From assembly GCF_014204625.1 (NCBI RefSeq), contig NZ_JACHLU010000022.1, positions 1 to 54,394 on the forward strand: a DNA stretch of 54,394 nt, written 5' to 3'. The stretch is from Gillisella vitis. Lineage in GTDB: Bacteria; Pseudomonadota; Alphaproteobacteria; Rhizobiales; Rhizobiaceae. Positions 17,286-24,030 of this stretch are shown here, in pieces. The notes below the pieces were generated by a model, which was not told where the DNA came from, made no database searches, and saw only the letters and a list, made by a program, of their open reading frames with translations. Each line of letters opens with the position of its first letter. Within the stretch, counting starts at the first letter, position 1. Both the position numbers and the translations under genes were made by a program.

Positions 17286-17345
17286 GCTCTTTCTTTTTCG
17301 CATGTACGTTATCGTTTTATTGAGGACAATAAAACGCGACATGCT
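17286..17345. repeat. 60-base repeat with internal hairpin, copy 2
   Basis: Exact reverse complement of 10713-10772, lying in the 541-base region ahead of nasT. The central 10-bp hairpin around AGGA is intact. No gene is visible between 16934 and 17474. Confidence 0.93.
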
Positions 17346-17358
17346 GTAGGTTTTTGTT

Positions 17359-17408
17359 TATGCATCGATTTTTCCAGACTCAGATGAATCTTTCGTTTGG
17401 ATCGATGC
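17359..17408. repeat. Inverted repeat upstream of nasT
   Basis: The arms TGCATCGAT and ATCGATGCA enclose about 32 bases (17359-17408). It lies 66 bases ahead of the nasT start and could be a regulator site or an RNA structure in the nasT leader. No known motif is recognised. Confidence 0.45.
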
Positions 17409-17474
17409 ACGATGATCGCCGCCTTTTACAGCAAAGCAATTGTCAAGCTTTTCGCAGTGCAGTAAGCCTGTTGC

Positions 17475-18062
17475 GTGAACCACAGTGACCTGACCATTCT
17501 TGTGATTGATGAAAACACCATCCGCGCCTCGATTATCGAGGAAGGCTTGCGGGAGGCAGGGCATCTGCACGTCACCGTCATCCATGAGGTTCAGGGCATT
17601 GCCCGCAGTATCGAGACGCTCGCCCCGGATGTGATCATTATCGATCTGGAAAATCCGAACCGTGACATGCTGGAACATCTGTTTCAGTTGACCCGCAGCG
17701 TCAGCCGTCCAATTGCCATGTTTGTCGATCGGGCCGATACGGAATCCATTGCCGCTGCCGTGGATGCAGGCGTGTCTGCCTATATTGTCGATGGCCTCAA
17801 AAAAGAACGGGTAAAGCCCATTCTGGATATGGCCGTTATTCGCTTTCGCGCCTTTGATCGGCTGCAACGTGAGCTGAATGACGCCAGGACGGCTCTGGGC
17901 GAGCGTAAGGTGATTGAGCGCGCCAAAGGCATTCTGATGAAAATGCGCGGCCTTTCCGAAGAAGAGGCCTTTGCCCTTTTGCGTCAAAGCGCCATGAATG
18001 AAAAAAAGAAAATGGCAGAGATCGCGCAAAGCGTGGTCACAGCCGCCAGCCTTTTGATGTGA
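17475..18062 (+). CDS. nasT: ANTAR antiterminator NasT
   Basis: NasT has an N-terminal receiver-like domain (LTILVIDENTIRASIIEEGL, then DVIIIDLENPNRDMLEHLF) and a C-terminal ANTAR RNA-binding domain (ALGERKVIERAKGILMKMRG, then LSEEEAFALLRQSAMNEKKK). In nitrate-assimilating bacteria NasS holds NasT inactive until nitrate binds. Free NasT then binds a two-hairpin leader and prevents termination. Such a leader is visible at 19517-19637 ahead of nrtA. The start is GTG at 17475 with only a weak ribosome site. nasS follows 12 bases later, in one operon. Confidence 0.94.
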   Translation: MNHSDLTILVIDENTIRASIIEEGLREAGHLHVTVIHEVQGIARSIETLAPDVIIIDLENPNRDMLEHLFQLTRSVSRPIAMFVDRADTESIAAAVDAGVSAYIVDGLKKERVKPILDMAVIRFRAFDRLQRELNDARTALGERKVIERAKGILMKMRGLSEEEAFALLRQSAMNEKKKMAEIAQSVVTAASLLM

Positions 18063-18074
18063 GGGAACCTGACC

Positions 18075-19346
18075 ATGACCGAGGCGACCACGCAGCAGAA
18101 TGCAATAGGAACACCCTCGATCGGGCGAAGCGAAATCCGGCATTTGCGGGCCGGTTTCATTCCCCTTGTTGACGCATCTCTGCTGGTTGCCGCCGTCGAA
18201 TTTGGCTTTGCAGCACAGCAGGGGCTGGCGCTTGATCTGGTCAAGGATGTGTCCTGGGCCAATGTGCGCGACCGTCTGGCGTTTCAGCAATTTGACATCG
18301 CCCATATGCTGTCACCCATGCCCGTGGCTTCCATGCTGGGGCTCGGGTCCAATCCATCGCCGACCATCACCGCCTTTTCGCTGGGTCAGGGTGGCAATGC
18401 CATTACGCTGTCGACGCGGCTGTTTCAGCGCATGATCGACACCGGCCTTATCACCGAAATGTCAAATGCGCTGGACAATGCCAGAGCGCTGGCAAGGGTG
18501 CTTTCGCAGATGCAACAGGCAGGCGAACCATCGCCAACCCTTGGCGTGACCTATCCTTTTTCCTCTCATAATTACGAGTTCCGCTATTGGCTGGCGGCTG
18601 GCGGCATTGATCCAGATAGGGATGTCAAGCTGGTGGTCGTGCCACCGCCACTGACCTCAGACGCGCTGGGTGCTGGAGCCATTGACGGATTTTGCGTTGG
18701 CGCACCATGGAATATGGTGGCATCCAAGCGCGGCACCGGCCGTATTGTTGCAACAAAACAGGATATATGGCCTTCGGCACCGGAAAAAGTGCTGGGAATG
18801 CGGCCAGATTGGGCGCAAGACAATCAGGACACCGTTGCCCGATTGATTGTTGCACTGGATCAGACCGCCGCGTGGTGCGATCAGCCTGAAAACCATGCCA
18901 CGCTGGCAGAAGCGCTTTCACAAGATCGTTACATCGGCGCATCCAATGAAATTATCCGCCATGTTTTGGCTGGCGAATTCAATGTCGACGCCAAAGGCAA
19001 CCGCCGTATTGTTGATCATTATTTCCGTTTTCATGCCCATCAGGCCAATTATCCACGCCCCAGTCAGGCTTTGTGGATTTACAGCCAGATGATCCGCTGG
19101 GGGCAGGTACGCTACAGCGAAGAGGGCGCGAAACAGGCAGCGACCGCCTATCGTCCTGATATTTATCGTCATGCCCTTGGCCTGTCCGAAGACCTCGCTC
19201 TTGATGATTTTCGCATCGAAGGCAGCCAGAGCGATGACAAATTCATTGATGGCTTTGTGTTTGATTCCGCGCAACTGGATGCCTACGCCACGGCATTCCC
19301 TGTCCATGCCGGTGGTGCGACAGCATCAACGGGTACCGATCTATAA
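18075..19346 (+). CDS. nasS: Nitrate sensor NasS
   Basis: The 423-residue protein is related to the nitrate-binding proteins NrtA/CmpA but has no signal peptide, as expected of the cytoplasmic sensor NasS. It shares with the neighbouring nrtA product the segments FPxxxHNYEFRYWLAxGGIDP, the PPP hinge, GFCVGAPWN, and the C-terminal AYRPDIYRHA. The pair nasT-nasS is cotranscribed (ATG preceded by GAGGGAACC). In the known model NasS sequesters NasT without nitrate and releases it when nitrate binds. The ligand-binding lobe appears complete. Confidence 0.92.
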   Translation: MTEATTQQNAIGTPSIGRSEIRHLRAGFIPLVDASLLVAAVEFGFAAQQGLALDLVKDVSWANVRDRLAFQQFDIAHMLSPMPVASMLGLGSNPSPTITAFSLGQGGNAITLSTRLFQRMIDTGLITEMSNALDNARALARVLSQMQQAGEPSPTLGVTYPFSSHNYEFRYWLAAGGIDPDRDVKLVVVPPPLTSDALGAGAIDGFCVGAPWNMVASKRGTGRIVATKQDIWPSAPEKVLGMRPDWAQDNQDTVARLIVALDQTAAWCDQPENHATLAEALSQDRYIGASNEIIRHVLAGEFNVDAKGNRRIVDHYFRFHAHQANYPRPSQALWIYSQMIRWGQVRYSEEGAKQAATAYRPDIYRHALGLSEDLALDDFRIEGSQSDDKFIDGFVFDSAQLDAYATAFPVHAGGATASTGTDL

Positions 19347-19397
19347 TCATTTTGCGGCCTGTTTTTGTGCATCATTATAGGCGTTGCATCAAATATA

Positions 19398-19414
19398 TGC
19401 ACCATGTGAGTGCA
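19398..19414 (+). promoter_or_regulatory. Predicted NtrC binding site
   Basis: TGCAC-CATGTGA-GTGCA is a perfect TGCAC-N7-GTGCA dyad, the accepted NtrC enhancer form. It is about 80 bases upstream of the sigma-54 promoter of nrtA, a normal distance for an NtrC enhancer. Confidence 0.75.
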
Positions 19415-19489
19415 GTCGGCACATGTCCCGAGCGCTAAAAATTCAATAAAACCAAACAAAAACATAATATTACAAAAAAATCAAAAAAC

Positions 19490-19505
19490 TGGCACGCATA
19501 TTGCT
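19490..19505 (+). promoter_or_regulatory. Sigma-54 promoter of the nrt-nir-nas operon
   Basis: TGGCAC-GCATA-TTGCT matches the -24/-12 consensus (GG at -24, GC at -12, correct spacing) at every key base. Transcription should start near 19516-19518, immediately before the first leader hairpin. The upstream NtrC-like dyad supports it. Confidence 0.88.
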
Positions 19506-19516
19506 TGTATAAAAAT

Positions 19517-19585
19517 GTTCGGTCAACGGCGACTGAAACACAATGAGCGCTTGAGCGCTTTCCATGAGACATCGACGTCGCAAGG
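19517..19585 (+). promoter_or_regulatory. ANTAR (NasT) two-hairpin leader
   Basis: Hairpin P1 (19517-19539) closes a six-base loop AACGGC with the pair GGTC/GACT. Hairpin P2 (19562-19585) closes ATCGAC with GAC/GTC and further pairs with two mismatches. Both hexaloops have A at position 1 and G at position 4, the signature for ANTAR proteins. P2 shares bases 19576-19584 with the 5' arm of the terminator that follows, so the two structures exclude each other. Confidence 0.8.
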
Positions 19586-19637
19586 TATTCTGACCGGACC
19601 CCTCCCGTCCGTTGGAAAGCTTTGCGGCGTTTTTTTG
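19576..19637 (+). terminator. Regulated terminator in the nrtA leader
   Basis: CGTCGCAAG (19576-19584) can pair with CTTTGCGGCG (19620-19629), followed at once by seven T (19630-19636). It lies between the sigma-54 promoter and the nrtA start codon, so default transcription should stop here unless NasT stabilises P2. Confidence 0.82.
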
Positions 19638-19674
19638 TTTTGATTTTTCGCCACTCAAAAAGGGGAACCAGCAC

Positions 19675-21087
19675 ATGGTGCGGACCAATGCCAGCACAAG
19701 GCAAAAGACGAAAAATATGGTTCAGTGTCTCTCAGCGCTGACAGTCATGCTGCTGGGGTGCAGCGCCGCATCAGTTGATGCGAAGATGCTGAACGTCGAA
19801 AAAGACGAACTGAAATTCGGCTTCATCAAGCTCACCGATATGGCCCCGCTGGCGATTGCCAAGGAAAAGGGCTTTTTTGAAGATGAGGGGCTTTTTGTCA
19901 CCCTTGAACCGCAGGCCAATTGGAAAGTGCTGCTGGATCGGGTGATCACCGGCGAGCTGGATGGCGCGCACATGCTGGCAGGACAGCCGCTGGCCGCCAC
20001 CATTGGCTATGGCACCAAGGCCCATATTGTCACCCCTTTTTCTATGGATCTGAACGGCAATGGCATCACCATGTCCAACAAGGTCTGGGAAGCGATGAAG
20101 GCCAATGTGGCGCTGGGAAGCGATGGCAAGCCGCAGCACCCCATCAAGGCTGATGCCCTGAAGCCGGTGATTGATGCCATGAAGGCCGATGGCAAAGCCT
20201 TCAAAATGGGCATGGTGTTCCCGGTCTCCACCCATAATTATGAATTGCGTTACTGGCTGGCCTCTGGCGGTATCAATCCGGGCTATTACAGCGCCTCCGA
20301 CACCTCCGGCCAGATCAAGGCCGATGCCCAGCTTTCCGTCACTCCACCACCGCAAATGCCAGCCACGCTGGAAGCGGGCACCATCGATGGCTATTGCGTT
20401 GGTGAGCCTTGGAATCAGGCCGCCGTGTTCAAGGGCATTGGCGTGCCAGTAATTTCCAGCAGTGAAATCTGGAAAAACAAGCCGGAAAAAGTCTTTGGCC
20501 TCACCGACGAGTTTGTGAAGAAATATCCCAACACCACGCTGGCTTTGACCAAGGCGCTGATCCGTGCCGCCGAATGGCTGGATGAAAACAACAATGCCAA
20601 CCGCGCAGAAGCGGTAAAAATTCTCTCCAAGCCGGAATATGTGGGTGCCGATGCGGCGGTGATTGCCAATTCCATGACCGGCACGTTTGAATATGAAAAG
20701 GGCGACAAGCGCCCGGTGCCGGATTTCAACGTGTTCTTTCGCTACAACGCGACCTATCCGTTTTACTCGGATGCCGTCTGGTATCTCACGCAGATGCGCC
20801 GCTGGGGTCAAATTGCCGATCAAAAGCCGGATACCTGGTATGATGAAACGGCAAAATCGGTTTACCGCCCAGATATTTACATGAAGGCCGCCGAAATGCT
20901 GGTGGCTGATGGAGAAGCCAAAAAGGAAGATTTTCCCTTTGGCACCGATGGCTACAAGGCACCCACTTCCGATTTCATCGATGGCATCTCCTATGACGGC
21001 AAAAAGCCAAACGCCTACATCGATAGCCTGAAGATCGGTCTCAAGGATGGCCAGAAAATCGATGGCACCGTCATTGTTGGCAATTGA
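19675..21087 (+). CDS. nrtA: Nitrate ABC transporter substrate-binding protein NrtA
   Basis: The 470-residue protein is a CmpA/NrtA periplasmic binding protein that delivers nitrate (perhaps also nitrite) to NrtB. The N-terminus is positively charged, then hydrophobic, ending in a possible lipobox (MLLGCSAASVDA), so it may be a lipoprotein. The binding domain contains FIKLTDMAPLAIAKEKGFF, FPVSTHNYELRYWLASGG and GYCVGEPWNQA, as in known nitrate binders. I placed the start at ATG 19675 with AGGGGAA upstream; the ORF extends back into the terminator. It is first in the structural operon and paralogous to nasS just upstream. Confidence 0.94.
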   Translation: MVRTNASTRQKTKNMVQCLSALTVMLLGCSAASVDAKMLNVEKDELKFGFIKLTDMAPLAIAKEKGFFEDEGLFVTLEPQANWKVLLDRVITGELDGAHMLAGQPLAATIGYGTKAHIVTPFSMDLNGNGITMSNKVWEAMKANVALGSDGKPQHPIKADALKPVIDAMKADGKAFKMGMVFPVSTHNYELRYWLASGGINPGYYSASDTSGQIKADAQLSVTPPPQMPATLEAGTIDGYCVGEPWNQAAVFKGIGVPVISSSEIWKNKPEKVFGLTDEFVKKYPNTTLALTKALIRAAEWLDENNNANRAEAVKILSKPEYVGADAAVIANSMTGTFEYEKGDKRPVPDFNVFFRYNATYPFYSDAVWYLTQMRRWGQIADQKPDTWYDETAKSVYRPDIYMKAAEMLVADGEAKKEDFPFGTDGYKAPTSDFIDGISYDGKKPNAYIDSLKIGLKDGQKIDGTVIVGN

Positions 21088-21165
21088 GTGCGCCTGCTGC
21101 CCGCAAGTAGGGCGGGCAGCATCCAACTTCTTTGTTCGAGATTAGGTTTGCGAAGGACCGGACCC

Positions 21166-22251
21166 ATGACCAACGCGGCAGACACATTCAATGTTGGCGA
21201 CAATCAAAAAGCCAGACGCAAGGAAAAATACCTTCAGCGCATCAACAGTGCGGCCCGCTGGCTGGATGCACTCGGTTTGGTTTGGCTCACGCCGATTCTG
21301 AAAATCACCGCTGGCGAAAATATCCCTGAGCAGTTGCATGAACTGAAGCGGGTGCTGATCATTCCACTGGTTGGGATTCTCAGCTTTCTGGTGCTGTGGG
21401 GTGTTTTGGCCCCTAAGGTTCACACATCGCTGGGTGCCATTCCCGGCCCGTTTGAAGTGGCAGCACAGGCCGAAGTGTTGTGGGCCGATTATCGGGCAGA
21501 GCGCGCCAAAGCCGCAGAATTTTATGAGCGGCAGGACAAGCGCAACGCCAAGCTGGTTGCTGATGGGCAAGCCGATATGGTGAAAAACCGCAGCTACACC
21601 GGCAGCCCCACTTATATCGACCAGATCGGCACCTCCTTGCTCACGGTCGGCCTCGGCTTTCTGATCGGCACCGTCATTGCCGTGCCACTGGGCATTGCGT
21701 CGGGCCTGTCCAAAAGCTTTAACGGCGCGATCAATCCGCTGATCCAGATTTTCAAACCCGTTTCGCCCTTAGCATGGCTACCAATTGTCACCATGGTGGT
21801 CTCGGCCCTCTATGTTGATCCGCTGGAATATCTGCCCAAATCCATGGTGGTGTCTGCCGTCACGGTGACGCTCTGTTCGCTGTGGCCAACGCTGATCAAC
21901 ACCGCTTTGGGTGTCGCTTCGATTGATAAAGACCTCGTCAATGTTGGCAAGGTGTTGCAGCTTTCCACCGGCACAACCATTCGCAAGCTGGTGCTGCCAT
22001 CGGCCCTGCCGCTGATTTTCACGGGTATGCGCCTGTCGCTGGGCGTGGGCTGGATGGTGCTGATTGCCGCCGAAATGCTGGCGCAGAACCCCGGCCTTGG
22101 CAAATTTGTCTGGGATGAATTCCAGAATGGCTCTTCCGCATCGCTTGCCCGCATTCTGGTGGCAGTTCTCACCATTGGCATCATCGGCTTTATGCTCGAT
22201 CGCATCATGTATGCGCTGCAATCGGCCTTTACCTTCACCACCAATCGCTGA
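21166..22251 (+). CDS. nrtB: Nitrate ABC transporter permease NrtB
   Basis: This 361-residue inner-membrane protein has the binding-protein-dependent transport permease domain. Transmembrane segments start around residues 60, 180, 215 and 295, and a TIRKLVLPSALPLIFTGMRL motif corresponds to the EAA loop that docks the ATPase. It is longer at the N-terminus than typical permeases because of a charged 60-residue lead and a periplasmic insert rich in Glu/Arg/Lys (about 105-145). The start at ATG 21166 has AAGGA upstream. It lies between nrtA and the fused ATPase gene. Confidence 0.92.
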   Translation: MTNAADTFNVGDNQKARRKEKYLQRINSAARWLDALGLVWLTPILKITAGENIPEQLHELKRVLIIPLVGILSFLVLWGVLAPKVHTSLGAIPGPFEVAAQAEVLWADYRAERAKAAEFYERQDKRNAKLVADGQADMVKNRSYTGSPTYIDQIGTSLLTVGLGFLIGTVIAVPLGIASGLSKSFNGAINPLIQIFKPVSPLAWLPIVTMVVSALYVDPLEYLPKSMVVSAVTVTLCSLWPTLINTALGVASIDKDLVNVGKVLQLSTGTTIRKLVLPSALPLIFTGMRLSLGVGWMVLIAAEMLAQNPGLGKFVWDEFQNGSSASLARILVAVLTIGIIGFMLDRIMYALQSAFTFTTNR

Positions 22252-22257
22252 GGCAGG

Positions 22258-24021
22258 ATGATGAGCATTCTTGAACTCAATGATGTCTGCAAAAGTTTTG
22301 GCAACGGCAAAAGCCGCAATGATGTGTTGCAACACGTCAACCTCACGGTGGAGCAAGGCGAATTTATTGCCATTGTCGGCTTTTCCGGCTCGGGCAAATC
22401 CACGCTGATCTCGCTGTTATCGGGGCTTGCCCGTCCCGATCAAGGGTCGGTGCGTTTTAAGGGGCAGGAAATCACCAAACCCGATCCGGCCCTTGGCGTG
22501 GTGTTTCAAAACTACTCGCTGATGCCTTGGCTGTCGGTGCGGGCCAATGTGGCGCTGGCGGTGGACAGCATTCACAAGGGCAAGTCAGCGCAGGAGCGCG
22601 CAGACATTGTCGAACACTATATTTCCATGGTTGGCCTTTCCCATGCTGTGGATCGCAAACCAGCCGAGCTGTCTGGCGGCATGCGCCAGCGTGTGTCTGT
22701 GGCACGGGCGCTGGCCATGCAGCCGGAGGTTCTGCTGCTGGATGAGCCTTTGTCGGCGCTGGATGCGCTGACCCGCGCCAAATTGCAGGATGAATTCGCC
22801 GCGATTTGCGAGCAGGAAAAGAAAACCATCGTGCTCATCACCAATGATGTGGACGAGGCAATTTTGCTGGCAGATCGGATCATTCCACTCACACCGGGCC
22901 CAAATGCCACCTTGGGCAAGAGCTTTGAGGTCAAACTCGCCCGCCCACGCGACCGGGCCGAGATGAACTCCGATGACGCTTTCATCAAGCTCCGGGCCGA
23001 TGTGACCGAATATCTGATTGATCTGGGCGCTGCCCGCAACAGCGATACCGATCCCGGCATCGTGCTGCCCAATGTTGTGCCCATCACCCGCAAACCGCAG
23101 ACCGAGAAGCTGCCGGAGGCCTATACCCGCAAGGCGCAATCGGCGATCAGCAAGGGTTATGTCGAGTTTTTCGAAGTCAAAAAGACCTACCCCACCCCGA
23201 AAGGCCCGCTCACCGTTGTGGACGGCTTTGACCTGAAAATGAAGCAGGGCGAGTTTATCTCGATCATCGGTCATTCCGGTTGTGGCAAATCCACGGTTTT
23301 GTCGATGGCGGCGGGTCTGAACCCGATTTCCTCAGGCGGTATTATTCTTGATGGCCGCGAAATCACCAATGCCGGTCCCGACCGCGCCGTTGTGTTTCAG
23401 GCTCCCTCCTTGATGCCGTGGCTGACGGCGCGTGAAAATGTGGCGCTGGGGGTGGATAAGGTCTACCCCGATGCCACGCCTTCGGAACGCAAGGATATTG
23501 TTGAATATTACCTGCACCGCGTTGGCTTGGGCGATGCCATGCACCGGCTTGCCAATGATCTCTCCAACGGCATGAAACAGCGGGTGGGCATTGCGCGTGC
23601 CTTTGCGCTGTCGCCCAAATTGCTGCTGCTGGATGAACCGTTTGGCATGTTGGACAGCCTGACCCGTTGGGAATTGCAGGAAGTGTTGATGGATGTGTGG
23701 AAACGCACGCAAGTCACGGCCATCTGTGTCACCCACGATGTTGACGAAGCCATCCTACTGGCCGACCGCGTGGTGATGATGTCCAACGGCCCCAACGCCA
23801 AAATTGGCAATATCATGGAGGTGGATCTACCGCGTCCGCGCACGCGTAAAAACCTGCTGTCTCACCCCGATTATTACGCCTATCGCGAGGAATTGCTGGA
23901 ATTTCTCGAAGCTTATGAAGGCGGTGCCAACCCCAGCGCTGAACAGCTCTCATCCATTCAAGAAAAGCGTGCCGTGCGCATCGAGCGGCAAAAATCATCC
24001 CGCATTGCGGCCGCGGAATAG
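22258..24021 (+). CDS. nrtCD: Tandem nitrate ABC transporter ATPase (NrtC-NrtD fusion)
   Basis: Two complete ABC domains are joined in one chain of 587 residues. Domain 1 (about 5-250) has Walker A GFSGSGKST, signature LSGGMRQRV and Walker B LLLDEP. Domain 2 (about 300-550) has GHSGCGKST, LSNGMKQRV and LLLDEP. Domain 1 lacks the usual switch histidine: the segment reads ITNDVDEA with Asn196, while domain 2 keeps VTHDVDEA. The pump is therefore probably asymmetric, with one weak ATP site. Cyanobacterial nitrate pumps use two separate ATPases, NrtC and NrtD. The gene starts 6 bases after nrtB, at ATG 22258 or 22261. Confidence 0.92.
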   Translation: MMSILELNDVCKSFGNGKSRNDVLQHVNLTVEQGEFIAIVGFSGSGKSTLISLLSGLARPDQGSVRFKGQEITKPDPALGVVFQNYSLMPWLSVRANVALAVDSIHKGKSAQERADIVEHYISMVGLSHAVDRKPAELSGGMRQRVSVARALAMQPEVLLLDEPLSALDALTRAKLQDEFAAICEQEKKTIVLITNDVDEAILLADRIIPLTPGPNATLGKSFEVKLARPRDRAEMNSDDAFIKLRADVTEYLIDLGAARNSDTDPGIVLPNVVPITRKPQTEKLPEAYTRKAQSAISKGYVEFFEVKKTYPTPKGPLTVVDGFDLKMKQGEFISIIGHSGCGKSTVLSMAAGLNPISSGGIILDGREITNAGPDRAVVFQAPSLMPWLTARENVALGVDKVYPDATPSERKDIVEYYLHRVGLGDAMHRLANDLSNGMKQRVGIARAFALSPKLLLLDEPFGMLDSLTRWELQEVLMDVWKRTQVTAICVTHDVDEAILLADRVVMMSNGPNAKIGNIMEVDLPRPRTRKNLLSHPDYYAYREELLEFLEAYEGGANPSAEQLSSIQEKRAVRIERQKSSRIAAAE

Positions 24022-24030
24022 GAGTATCCC

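Noticed and set aside
17358..18305. Open frame of 315 codons on the minus strand opposite nasT
   Set aside because: Antisense shadow; nasT and nasS have strong domain evidence in the opposite direction.
19771..21126. Open frame of 451 codons on the minus strand opposite nrtA
   Set aside because: Antisense to a well-supported nitrate-binding protein gene; no recognisable domain and no ribosome site.
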